From Proteobacteria bacterium UBA5122 (GTDB lineage Bacteria > Pseudomonadota > Gammaproteobacteria > Tenderiales > Tenderiaceae), in assembly GCA_002415485.1 (NCBI GenBank), contig DHYU01000033.1, positions 1-13,893 on the forward strand: 13,893 nucleotides of DNA, in the 5' to 3' direction. Positions 1-9,579 of the stretch are shown here, one piece after another. Position numbers and translations under genes: made by a program. Below the pieces are notes generated by a model. That model searched no databases. It was not told where the DNA came from and worked only from the letters and a program-made list of their open reading frames with translations. Within the stretch, counting starts at the first letter, position 1; every line of letters begins with the position of its first letter.

Positions 1-1
1 C

Positions 2-712
2 AAGCTGATCGAAAAGAACACCACGATCCCGACCAAGGCCAATCAGGTGTTTTCGACGGCCGATGACAACCAGACGGCGGTGACCGTGCACGTGCTGCAA
101 GGTGAGCGCGAGCAGGCGACCTACAACAAGTCACTGGGGCGTTTTGACCTGGGCGATATCCCACCTGCGCCACGCGGTGTGCCACAAATCGAGGTCGCCT
201 TCGATATCGATGCCAACGGTATTCTGAATGTGTCGGCCAAAGACAAGGCGACCGGCAAGCAGCAATCGATCGTGATCAAGGCATCTTCAGGTCTGAGCGA
301 TGACGAGATCGAACGCATGGTCAAGGATGCCGAGGCGCACAAGGACGAGGATCGTAAGTTCCACGAACTGGCTGCGTCACGCAACACTGCCGATGGCATG
401 ATCCACGCAACCCGCAAGTCGCTGGAAGAGCTGAAGGATCAGGTGCAACCGGATGAGAAGAGCAGCATCGAGGCCGCCATCGCGGCGCTGGAAACCGCGC
501 TGAAGGGCGACGACAAGGAAGAGATCGACGCCAAGGTGCAGGCACTGGGCGAGGCCTCTGGCAAGTTGGCCGAGCGCGTCTACGCACAGAAGGGTGCTGA
601 GGGCGCCAATGCCGGTCAGGCCGGTGGTGCAGATAATGCCAAGGCGTCTTCATCTGCCAAGGACGACGTGGTCGACGCCGAGTTTGAGGAAGTGAAGGAC
701 GATCACAAGTAA
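2..712 (+). CDS. dnaK: Molecular chaperone DnaK (Hsp70), C-terminal part, cut by window start
   Basis: This is the last 236 residues of the cytoplasmic Hsp70 chaperone, read in frame from base 2; the ATPase domain and start codon lie outside the window. The fragment opens with KLIEKNTTIPT and NQTAVTVHVLQGERE, which in E. coli DnaK (638 aa) belong to the beta-sandwich substrate-binding domain; that domain runs to about fragment residue 98 (IKASSGL). A charged helical lid follows to about residue 195, then a Gly/Ala-rich flexible stretch, then the acidic tail DAEFEEVKD, the conserved C-terminal motif of bacterial DnaK. DnaK binds exposed hydrophobic segments of unfolded proteins and is driven by DnaJ, encoded next, and by GrpE, presumably encoded upstream. 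Nothing in the visible part looks truncated or frameshifted. A hairpin at 733-763 separates it from dnaJ. The identification is close to certain. Confidence 0.98.
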   Translation, partial: KLIEKNTTIPTKANQVFSTADDNQTAVTVHVLQGEREQATYNKSLGRFDLGDIPPAPRGVPQIEVAFDIDANGILNVSAKDKATGKQQSIVIKASSGLSDDEIERMVKDAEAHKDEDRKFHELAASRNTADGMIHATRKSLEELKDQVQPDEKSSIEAAIAALETALKGDDKEEIDAKVQALGEASGKLAERVYAQKGAEGANAGQAGGADNAKASSSAKDDVVDAEFEEVKDDHK

Positions 713-732
713 TTCAGTGTGGTCGATGCGTG

Positions 733-773
733 CGACAGACGGGTCAAAAAGGCCCGTCTGTCGTTCTGCGTTT
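733..773 (+). terminator. Strong hairpin between dnaK and dnaJ (partial terminator or processing site)
   Basis: Bases 733-745 pair with 751-763: eleven perfect pairs, then one G-T wobble and one more C-G pair, around an AAAAA loop at 746-750. Only a weak T-rich stretch (TTCTGCGTTT) follows, so termination is probably incomplete. Its position suggests that it lowers dnaJ transcription relative to dnaK or protects the dnaK mRNA 3' end. I see no convincing promoter between the hairpin and dnaJ, so readthrough is probably needed to express dnaJ. Confidence 0.7.
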
Positions 774-808
774 AACATGATCGAATTTAATCACTAGCCG
801 GAAAATCA

Positions 809-1957
809 ATGTCCAAACGAGATTATTACGAAGTACTGGGGGTGGCGAAGGACGCCAGCGAAGCGGATATCAAAAAGGCGTACCGCAAGGCGGCGGCCAA
901 ATATCACCCCGACCGTAATCCGGATAATCCGGAAGCCGAAGCCAAGTTCAAAGAGGCCAAAGAGGCCTACGAGATTCTGAATAACGCGCAAAAACGCGCG
1001 GCCTATGATCAGTTCGGTCACGCCGGGGTTGATCCGTCGATGGGCGGTGGTCCGGGTGGTTTTGGTGGCGGCGCGGGTCACGGCAACTTCAGCGATATCT
1101 TCGGTGATGTGTTTGGCGACATCTTCGGCGGCGGTCGTGCCGGTGGTGGTGGCAACAAGGTCTACCGCGGCGCCGATCTGCGCTACAACCTGGAACTGAA
1201 CCTGGAAGAGGCGGTGGCCGGGACCACGGTCAAGATCCGTGTGCCGACCATGGTCGGTTGTAAGAGTTGTGACGGCAGTGGCGCCAAGAAGGGGACCTCG
1301 CCAGTGACGTGTACCACCTGTGGTGGTCGCGGTCAGGTGCGGATCCAGCAGGGCTTTTTCTCATTGCAGCAGACCTGTCCGCAGTGTCACGGCTCCGGCA
1401 AGGTCATCAAGGACCCATGCGGTGCCTGTCATGGCCAGGGCCGCGTGAAGGAACAGAAGACGCTGTCGGTGAAGATCCCGGCGGGGGTTGATAGCGGTGA
1501 CCGCATCCGTCTGGCGGGTGAGGGCGAGGCCGGTGAAAATGGCGGTCCGGCCGGTGATCTGTATGTGCAGATCAAGGTGCGGCCGCATGCGATTTTCACG
1601 CGTGAAGACAATCATCTGCATTGTGAGGTGCCGATCAGCTTTGCCACGGCGGCGCTCGGTGGGGAACTGGCCGTGCCGACGCTGGATGGCAAGGTGATGC
1701 TCAAGGTGCCGGCAGAGACCCAGACCGGCAAGATGTTCCGCCTGCGTGGCAAGGGCGTGACCTCGGTGCACGGCGGTGGCGTGGGCGATCTGCTGTGCAA
1801 GGTGGTGGTCGAGACGCCGGTCAGCCTCAATGCCGAACAGCGCGAGTTGCTCGAAAAATTCCAGCGTTCGATGGAAGCGGGTGACGGCAAGCACAGTCCG
1901 AAGTCGACCAGCTGGTTCGATGGCGTGAAAAAATTCTTTGAAGATATGACCAAGTAG
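809..1957 (+). CDS. dnaJ: Chaperone DnaJ (Hsp40, type I co-chaperone)
   Basis: A 382-residue type I DnaJ, close to the usual length of about 376. It delivers unfolded substrates to DnaK and stimulates its ATPase in the cytoplasm. The N-terminal J domain (about 1-70) carries the essential HPD motif at residues 33-35. A Gly/Phe-rich linker follows (about 75-115, with repeated DIFGDVFGDIFGGG-like segments). The zinc-binding region has all four CxxCxGxG repeats, starting at C151, C168, C190 and C204, enough for two zinc sites. The C-terminal beta-sandwich domains and dimerisation tail complete the protein (last residues FFEDMTK). The ATG at 809 gives the canonical start MSKRDYYEVLGV; the ribosome site before it (GGAAAA, from 800) is weak. 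dapB begins 30 bases downstream with no terminator between, so the two are probably co-transcribed. Confidence 0.99.
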   Translation: MSKRDYYEVLGVAKDASEADIKKAYRKAAAKYHPDRNPDNPEAEAKFKEAKEAYEILNNAQKRAAYDQFGHAGVDPSMGGGPGGFGGGAGHGNFSDIFGDVFGDIFGGGRAGGGGNKVYRGADLRYNLELNLEEAVAGTTVKIRVPTMVGCKSCDGSGAKKGTSPVTCTTCGGRGQVRIQQGFFSLQQTCPQCHGSGKVIKDPCGACHGQGRVKEQKTLSVKIPAGVDSGDRIRLAGEGEAGENGGPAGDLYVQIKVRPHAIFTREDNHLHCEVPISFATAALGGELAVPTLDGKVMLKVPAETQTGKMFRLRGKGVTSVHGGGVGDLLCKVVVETPVSLNAEQRELLEKFQRSMEAGDGKHSPKSTSWFDGVKKFFEDMTK

Positions 1958-1987
1958 GCCGCACGGGCTACGCGAGGGAGAAAAGAG

Positions 1988-2791
1988 ATGAAGGTAGCGA
2001 TAGTCGGTGCAGGCGGCCGCATGGGTAAGGCCTTGGTTGAGGCCTGTCACGAGCGTGAAGGCCTGCAGGTGGCGGTGGCGACGGAGCGGGCCGATAGTAC
2101 CTTGCTCGGTGCCGATGCCGGTGAGTTGGCTGGGGTCGGTCGGCTGGGTGTAAGCCTGGTGAGTGACCTGGCGGCGCAGGCGGATCAGTTTGATGTGCTG
2201 ATCGATTTCACATCGCCGACGGCGACGCTGGCGCACTTGCAGATCTGTCGTGCCCATGGCCGTGCCATCGTGATTGGTACTACCGGCTTCACGGCTGAGC
2301 AGAAACAGGCCATCAGCGAGGCGGCCCAGGTGATCCCGGTAGTGTTTGCACCCAATATGAGTGTGGGCGTGAATTTGTGCCTGAAACTGCTTGATATTAC
2401 GGCAAAAGTTCTGGGTGATGATTATGATGTCGAGATCGTCGAGGCCCATCACCGGCACAAGGTGGATGCGCCGTCAGGCACCGCGCTGCGTATGGGTGAG
2501 GTAGTGGCCGATGCGCTGGGGCGTGACCTGACCGAGTGCGCGGTATACGGGCGCGAGGGCCAAACCGGTGAGCGCGCGCGCGATACAATAGGTTTTGCCA
2601 CCGTGCGCGCCGGTGATGTGGTCGGTGATCACACCGTCTTGTTCGCCGGCATCGGCGAACGGGTGGAGATCACGCACAAGGCCTCCAGCCGGATGACCTT
2701 CGCCAAGGGCGCGGCCCGTGCCGCCGCCTGGTTGCAGGGGCGCGGCAAGGGTCTGTACGACATGCAGGACGTATTGGGCCTCAAAGATTAA
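1988..2791 (+). CDS. dapB: 4-hydroxy-tetrahydrodipicolinate reductase DapB
   Basis: A full-length 267-residue DapB. It reduces 4-hydroxy-tetrahydrodipicolinate with NAD(P)H to tetrahydrodipicolinate, the step leading to diaminopimelate for peptidoglycan and to lysine; cytoplasmic tetramer. The N-terminal Rossmann fold starts at once with VAIVGAGGRMG (nucleotide loop G7 to G13). DFTSPTATL (about 77) and IGTTGFT (96-102) line the cofactor site. The family signature EAHHRHKVDAPSGTA has H154 and K158 in the places of the E. coli catalytic His159 and Lys163. The ATG at 1988 is supported by a good ribosome site, GAGGGAG at 1974-1980. It sits 30 bases after dnaJ and upstream of the carA control region, the same dapB-carA adjacency as in E. 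coli and Pseudomonas. No unusual residue was seen. Confidence 0.99.
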   Translation: MKVAIVGAGGRMGKALVEACHEREGLQVAVATERADSTLLGADAGELAGVGRLGVSLVSDLAAQADQFDVLIDFTSPTATLAHLQICRAHGRAIVIGTTGFTAEQKQAISEAAQVIPVVFAPNMSVGVNLCLKLLDITAKVLGDDYDVEIVEAHHRHKVDAPSGTALRMGEVVADALGRDLTECAVYGREGQTGERARDTIGFATVRAGDVVGDHTVLFAGIGERVEITHKASSRMTFAKGAARAAAWLQGRGKGLYDMQDVLGLKD

Positions 2792-2828
2792 TTTCTGTGA
2801 AAGCGCACCACCGAGGGGCGTTCCCGCG

Positions 2829-2857
2829 TGGACATAAGGGGTTGGTTTTTGTAGAAT
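2829..2857 (+). promoter_or_regulatory. Probable sigma-70 promoter for carAB
   Basis: TGGACA at 2829-2834 and TAGAAT at 2852-2857 are separated by exactly 17 bases, and each box differs from consensus at one position. Transcription would start near 2863-2866. It is the best promoter-like sequence I found in the gap between dapB and carA. A perfect 10-base palindrome, ATTCGCGAAT (2856-2865), overlaps the end of the -10 box and the expected start point and could be an operator. This is pattern recognition only, without expression data. Confidence 0.65.
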
Positions 2858-2889
2858 TCGCGAATCCGTTCGTGTGAATGAAATAAATC

Positions 2890-2927
2890 AAAAAACGGGG
2901 TGGAACCAAGCGGGCCACCCCTTTTTT
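2890..2927 (+). terminator. Intrinsic terminator in the carA leader (terminator of dapB, or attenuator)
   Basis: GGGGTGG at 2897-2903 pairs perfectly with CCACCCC at 2915-2921 around an 11-base loop and is followed at once by six T residues (2922-2927). A run of A residues before the stem (2890-2895) can pair with the T run, so it may also work in the other direction. It lies downstream of the predicted carA promoter and only 23 bases before the carA start codon. It must therefore either be bypassed during carAB transcription (attenuation) or act only on readthrough from dapB if the true promoter is elsewhere. Confidence 0.8.
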
Positions 2928-2940
2928 GCAGGCTTTAGGT

Positions 2941-2945
2941 GGAGG
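2941..2945 (+). promoter_or_regulatory. carA ribosome binding site, deciding a TTG start
   Basis: GGAGG lies five bases before TTG 2951. The in-frame GTG at 2939, which would give four extra residues, overlaps this site and would lose it. Starting at TTG gives MKQSALLVLEDGT, which aligns with the E. coli CarA start MIKSALLVLEDGT without overhang. Confidence 0.8.
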
Positions 2946-2950
2946 TCGCG

Positions 2951-4087
2951 TTGAAACAGTCAGCCCTGTTGGTGTTGGAAGATGGTACTGCGTTTTATGG
3001 TGAGTCTATAGGCGCAGATGGGCAGACTGTGGGGGAGGTGGTGTTTAATACCTCGCTCACCGGTTATCAGGAGATCCTGACCGACCCTTCCTATGCACAC
3101 CAAATCATTACCCTTACTTATCCCCATATCGGCAACGTCGGTGCCAACGAAGAAGACGAAGAATCTTCTTTCATCGCGGCCAGCGGCCTGGTGATCCGTG
3201 ATCTGCCCCTGGTTGCCAGCAACTGGCGTCATCAGGAACCGCTCGATAAATATCTGCTGCGCAATAACGTCGTTGCAATCGCCGGGATCGATACCCGCAA
3301 ACTGACACGCATCCTGCGTGAGAAGGGTGCGCAGAACGGCTGCATCGTTGCCGGCAAAGATCTGGACGAGGCTGCGGCGCTGGCAGCGGCCAAGGGCTTT
3401 TCTGGTCTCAAGGGCCTGGACCTCGCCAAGGAAGTGACCACGGCCGAGACCTACGAATGGCGCCAAGGCAGCTGGACGCTGAACGGCGGTCTGCCACAAG
3501 ACAGTGCCGATTTGCCGCACCACGTGGTGGCGTATGACTTCGGTGTCAAACGCAATATCCTGCGCATGTTGGTTGATCGCGGTTGCCGCCTGACGGTAGT
3601 GCCGGCCAAGACCCCGGCCAGCGAAGTGTTGGCGATGAAACCCGATGGTGTGTTCCTGTCGAACGGCCCCGGTGACCCGGAGCCTTGCGATTATGCGATC
3701 GCCGCGATCCGCGAATTCCTGGCGCAGAAGACCCTGCCCGTGTTCGGTATCTGTCTCGGCCACCAATTGCTGGCCCTGGCCAGTGGCGCCAAGACCGTGA
3801 AGATGAAGTTCGGCCATCACGGCGGTAACCATCCGGTATTCGATATCGACCACGACCGCGTCATGATTACCGCGCAGAACCATGGCTTTGCCGTGGATGA
3901 GGCCAGCCTGCCGGACAACCTGCGCATGACGCACAAGTCCCTGTTCGACCAATCATTGCAGGGCATCCACCGTACCGATGTGCCGGCCTTCAGTTTTCAG
4001 GGGCATCCCGAGGCGAGCCCGGGGCCGCACGATGCAGCCCCGTTGTTTGATCACTTCATTGAACTGATCGAAGCAGCAAAGCAGTAA
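2951..4087 (+). CDS. carA: Carbamoyl-phosphate synthase small (glutaminase) subunit CarA
   Basis: The glutamine amidotransferase subunit of carbamoyl-phosphate synthase. It hydrolyses glutamine and passes ammonia through a tunnel to CarB, feeding both arginine and pyrimidine synthesis. With the TTG start at 2951 it has 378 residues (E. coli 382). The N-terminal CPSase small domain (about 1-150) includes the LTGYQEILTDPSYA signature. The class I glutamine amidotransferase domain (about 185-375) has the oxyanion segment LSNGPGDP, the nucleophile elbow GICLGHQ with C268, and the catalytic pair H352 and E354 in GHPEASPGP. Choosing TTG rather than GTG 2939 rests on GGAGG at 2941-2945 and on alignment with the E. 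coli N-terminus. carB follows after 46 bases with no terminator. Expression is probably controlled by the promoter and terminator at 2829-2927. Confidence 0.98.
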   Translation: MKQSALLVLEDGTAFYGESIGADGQTVGEVVFNTSLTGYQEILTDPSYAHQIITLTYPHIGNVGANEEDEESSFIAASGLVIRDLPLVASNWRHQEPLDKYLLRNNVVAIAGIDTRKLTRILREKGAQNGCIVAGKDLDEAAALAAAKGFSGLKGLDLAKEVTTAETYEWRQGSWTLNGGLPQDSADLPHHVVAYDFGVKRNILRMLVDRGCRLTVVPAKTPASEVLAMKPDGVFLSNGPGDPEPCDYAIAAIREFLAQKTLPVFGICLGHQLLALASGAKTVKMKFGHHGGNHPVFDIDHDRVMITAQNHGFAVDEASLPDNLRMTHKSLFDQSLQGIHRTDVPAFSFQGHPEASPGPHDAAPLFDHFIELIEAAKQ

Positions 4088-4133
4088 CAACCCACACGTA
4101 ATCACCGGCCCCAGCAGCAAATAGAGTTTATCC

Positions 4134-7357
<3,224 letters not shown>

Positions 7358-7361
<4 letters not shown>

Positions 7362-7834
7362 GTTCGATTCCACTCACTGCCCGCGGGGCTGAGGAGTTGC
7401 GCAAGGAGTTGCAGCGTTTGAAGTCTGAAGAGCGCCCGCGCATTATCGAAGCAATTGCTGAGGCGCGTGCCCACGGTGATTTGAAGGAAAACGCCGAGTA
7501 TCACGCCGCGCGTGAGCAGCAGGGGTTTGTTGAAGGCCGTATCAATGATATCGAGGCGCAGTTGTCCAATGCGCAGGTATTTGATGTGACCAAATTGAAT
7601 GCCGGCGGCAAGATTGTCTTTGGTTCGACGGTTGATCTCATCGACGAAGAATCAGGCAAGGAAGTCAGCTACCAGATCGTGGGCGATTTGGAAGCGGATA
7701 TCAGTAAAAGTCGTATTTCAGTCAGTTCTCCGATTGCGCGTGCCTTGATCGGCAAGGAAGAGGGAGATGTCGCGGTGGTCAAGGCCCCCGGCGGTGACAA
7801 AGAGTACGAAATCGTCGCAGTCCACTATATTTGA
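7358..7834 (+). CDS. greA: Transcript cleavage factor GreA
   Basis: A full-length 158-residue GreA. It inserts its coiled-coil tip into the secondary channel of RNA polymerase and stimulates cleavage of backtracked RNA, rescuing stalled elongation and helping promoter escape. The N-terminal antiparallel coiled coil (about 1-75) carries HGDLKENAEYHAAREQQGF, with D41 and E44, the two acidic tip residues needed for Mg-dependent cleavage. The C-terminal FKBP-like domain (about 80-158) contains ISVSSPIARALIGKEEGD. The ATG shares ATGA (7358-7361) with the carB stop, and AGGAGT at 7345-7350 inside carB supplies the ribosome site, so translation is probably coupled. Placing it after carAB is the Pseudomonas arrangement; in E. 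coli greA is elsewhere. Nothing unusual was seen. Confidence 0.99.
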
Positions 7835-7838
7835 TCGG

Positions 7839-8306
7839 ATGCTACAGCCAATATTGCAAGTAGTGGAGCGCCTGACCCAGACCCTGTGGGTGGGGGCGAT
7901 ATGGGGCATAGGTTATCTGGCGGTGCCGGTGTTGTTTGCGACGCTGGATGATCGCCAGCTGGCCGGTGCGCTGGCGGGGCAGATGTTCTCATTGATGAAT
8001 ATCGTCGGTCTGGTCTGTGGTGCAATCCTGATGGCCTTGGCGTTTGTACTGGCTCGGCCGGTCTCGCGGACGCGGGTGATCAGTATTGCGGTGATGGTCT
8101 TGGTGGTGGTCGTGCTGACCTTTGTCTTGCAACCCATGATGCAGGAGCTAAAGGCAAGTGGGCTGGCGGCGGGCGGTGAGGCGGCAGCACGGTTTGGGCA
8201 GCTGCACGGGATATCGTCGGGTTTGTATCTGTTGATGAGTGTCGCTGGTTTGGTGCTGGTGGCGTTACCGTCTTCGACACGGCAACGCCAGAATCTCTTC
8301 AGCTAA
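7839..8306 (+). CDS. DUF4149-family four-helix membrane protein
   Basis: A 155-residue integral inner-membrane protein of unknown function. Four hydrophobic segments are visible at about residues 13-33, 50-72, 79-98 and 125-143, with a hydrophilic loop of about 25 residues between helices 3 and 4. The segment ARFGQLHGISSGLYLL entering the last helix, and the N-terminal TLWVGAIWGIGYLAVPVLFATL, are the kind of motifs I associate with DUF4149 (related to eukaryotic TMEM205). This is a family-level recognition from memory. The same position after greA is taken by a hypothetical membrane protein in Pseudomonas. I chose ATG 7839, four bases after the greA stop; no clear ribosome site is present, so re-initiation from greA is likely. 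An earlier in-frame ATG at 7767 would overlap greA by 68 bases and is unlikely. Its 3' end overlaps yhbY tail-to-tail by 8 bases. Confidence 0.88.
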   Translation: MLQPILQVVERLTQTLWVGAIWGIGYLAVPVLFATLDDRQLAGALAGQMFSLMNIVGLVCGAILMALAFVLARPVSRTRVISIAVMVLVVVVLTFVLQPMMQELKASGLAAGGEAAARFGQLHGISSGLYLLMSVAGLVLVALPSSTRQRQNLFS

Positions 8307-8598
8307 AAAATATTTTGGGTTTTTTGGTATTGCGGCGGAACAATAGCGCGATGTTGCCGATGCGTTGTACCAGGATGGCGTCTTGATGTTCGCAGATGTC
8401 GTTGATCATGCCGTCGCGCAGTTCACGATCGCCGGCCTTGATCTTCACCTTGATCAATTCATGATGGGTGATGCTGCTGTCGATTTCCGCCAGCACGGAT
8501 TCGGTCAGACCGTTGGAACCGATGAGGACCACCGGTTTCAGCTCGTGGCCGAGTTTGCGTAAATGGCGCTTTTGTTCATCGCTTAAAGACAAAGACAC
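8299..8598 (-). CDS. yhbY: Ribosome assembly RNA-binding protein YhbY (CRM domain)
   Basis: A 99-residue single-domain protein that aligns along its length with E. coli YhbY (97 aa). YhbY is a CRM-domain RNA-binding protein associated with pre-50S ribosomal particles and thought to help large-subunit assembly. The diagnostic loop is present as LKPVVLIGSNGLTESVLAEID (GxxG = GSNG), followed by HHELIKVKI, nearly identical to E. coli. The start is GTG, the complement of 8596-8598, supported by GGAG (complement of 8608-8611) nine bases upstream. The gene is divergent from the rlmE group, as in E. coli, with only 17 bases between it and the small membrane-protein gene. It converges on the DUF4149 gene, and the two stop codons lie within an 8-base overlap; I see no terminator hairpin in that junction. 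Confidence 0.97.
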   Translation of the reverse strand: MSLSLSDEQKRHLRKLGHELKPVVLIGSNGLTESVLAEIDSSITHHELIKVKIKAGDRELRDGMINDICEHQDAILVQRIGNIALLFRRNTKKPKIFFS

Positions 8599-8615
8599 TG
8601 AGTAGAACTCCGAAA

Positions 8616-8906
8616 ATGAATGAATCTAAAGGGGACGAGAGTTTAGCACGAAGCAAGCGGGGATTCACGGTTGGTGCGAGCCCATTCAACATGGTGAAGC
8701 TCGAGCTGGCGCTGATCCTGGTCGGTGCGGTGTTGGTGTTGTTGATCAACGGCAGGGTTAGCGATGACGCTGCGGTGCAGTGGGCGATGGTCGTTGGTTA
8801 CGGGCTGTTGGCGATGCTTTGGCTGATGTTTCGTACGCGGCGGGTGTTGCAACAGCAGGTGCGGGCGCACGGATCGGCGGAGAAGGCGCATGGCGAAAAA
8901 GAGTAA
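8616..8906 (+). CDS. Hypothetical small two-helix membrane protein upstream of rlmE
   Basis: A 96-residue predicted membrane protein that I do not recognise. It has a charged N-terminus (about 1-27), two hydrophobic segments at about 28-45 (LELALILVGAVLVLLING) and 54-72 (VQWAMVVGYGLLAMLWLMF), and a basic then mixed-charge tail (RTRRVLQQQ to the end at EKE). The arginines after helix 2 suggest that both ends face the cytoplasm. The gene fills the space between yhbY and rlmE, and its last 17 bases overlap the rlmE start in another frame. The ATG at 8616 lacks a clear ribosome site; ATG 8691 or GTG 8694, just before helix 1, are alternatives that would leave about 71 residues. The hydrophobic pattern and position make a real gene likely, but only homologues could confirm it. 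Function unknown. Confidence 0.65.
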   Translation: MNESKGDESLARSKRGFTVGASPFNMVKLELALILVGAVLVLLINGRVSDDAAVQWAMVVGYGLLAMLWLMFRTRRVLQQQVRAHGSAEKAHGEKE

Positions 8907-9513
8907 GAGCAGTCGTCGCTGGATGCAGGAACACGTGGATGACTACTACGTGCAGCTGGCCAATAAAGAGGGTTATCGCTCCCGTGCTGTCTATAAGTTG
9001 ATGGAAATCAATGAAAAAGACCGTTTGTTGCGGCCGGGGATGACCGTGGTGGACTTGGGCGCGGCGCCGGGAGGCTGGTCGCAGGTGGCGATGCGTGAGG
9101 TTGGTGAGCAAGGTCGGGTGATTGCGTTGGATGTCTTGCCGATGGATCCGATTGCCGGGGTTGAGTTCATTCAGGGTGATTTTCGTGAGGAGGCAGTGTT
9201 TGAGCAATTGTTGGCCACCATCGGTGAGCAGCCGGTGGACCTTGTAATCTCGGATATTGCCCCCAATATGAGTGGAATGAATGCGGTCGATCAGCCGCGG
9301 GCCATGTATCTTGTTGAGCTGGGCCTGGATTTGGCGCAACGTGTATTGAAACCGGGGGGGGTATTTATCACCAAACTGTTTCAGGGGGATGGCTCGGACA
9401 CGTTTATCGCGGATTGCAGAAAATGTTTTACCAATGTCGTGGTCAGAAAACCAAAGGCGTCTCGCTCACGCAGTCGAGAGGTCTATCTGCTGGCCAGCGG
9501 CTTTAAGATGTAG
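8890..9513 (+). CDS. rlmE: 23S rRNA 2'-O-uridine methyltransferase RlmE (FtsJ/RrmJ)
   Basis: A 207-residue methyltransferase (E. coli 208). In E. coli it methylates the 2'-OH of U2552 in the A loop of 23S rRNA on the 50S subunit using S-adenosylmethionine, and is a heat-shock protein. The SAM-binding motif is VVDLGAAPGGWSQV (about 53-66), followed by ALDVLPMD (79-86). The catalytic K-D-K-E set is complete: K36 (AVYKLMEI), D122 (SDIAPNMSG), K162 (FITKLFQG) and E197 (SREVYLL). A basic N-terminus (AKKSKSSRRW) fits rRNA binding. The ATG at 8890 overlaps the upstream small gene by 17 bases and has GGAGAAGG at 8879-8886 as ribosome site. ftsH follows after 91 bases, as in E. coli, but the gap holds a possible separate promoter. 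Confidence 0.98.
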   Translation: MAKKSKSSRRWMQEHVDDYYVQLANKEGYRSRAVYKLMEINEKDRLLRPGMTVVDLGAAPGGWSQVAMREVGEQGRVIALDVLPMDPIAGVEFIQGDFREEAVFEQLLATIGEQPVDLVISDIAPNMSGMNAVDQPRAMYLVELGLDLAQRVLKPGGVFITKLFQGDGSDTFIADCRKCFTNVVVRKPKASRSRSREVYLLASGFKM

Positions 9514-9549
9514 TAATGTCTGACGTATATCGCTGGGTTTTATAGCGTA

Positions 9550-9579
9550 TTGACTGTAATGGAATCGGTGCACCATACG
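9550..9579 (+). promoter_or_regulatory. Possible ftsH promoter, sigma-70 or sigma-32 type
   Basis: TTGACT at 9550-9555 is a good -35 box. About 16-18 bases later lies CACCATACG (9571-9579), a poor sigma-70 -10 but partly like the sigma-32 -10 consensus CCCCATNTA. E. coli ftsH is heat-shock induced, which makes a sigma-32 reading attractive, but both matches are partial. This is a low-confidence suggestion. Confidence 0.3.

Noticed and set aside
1361..2458. A 365-codon minus-strand frame spanning the dnaJ-dapB junction
   Set aside because: It crosses two certain genes, has His/Arg/Thr-rich shadow composition and shows no protein family features. The same reasoning applies to the 330-codon frame opposite carA (2960-3952) and the 275-codon frame opposite folP (11674-12501).
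2878..2886. A minimal ATG-AAA-TAA frame in the carA leader
   Set aside because: It is two codons long and has no ribosome site; too little to call a regulatory peptide.
2874..2954. A 26-codon GTG leader frame whose stop overlaps the carA start as TTGA
   Set aside because: The overlap is tempting for a leader peptide, but there is no ribosome site before the GTG and the frame runs straight through the terminator hairpin. It contains no run of arginine or other regulatory codons before the stem. Chance is more likely.
7767..7838. An N-terminal extension of the DUF4149 protein from ATG 7767
   Set aside because: It would overlap greA by 68 bases and add 24 polar residues before a start (ATG 7839) that already gives a normal membrane-protein N-terminus.
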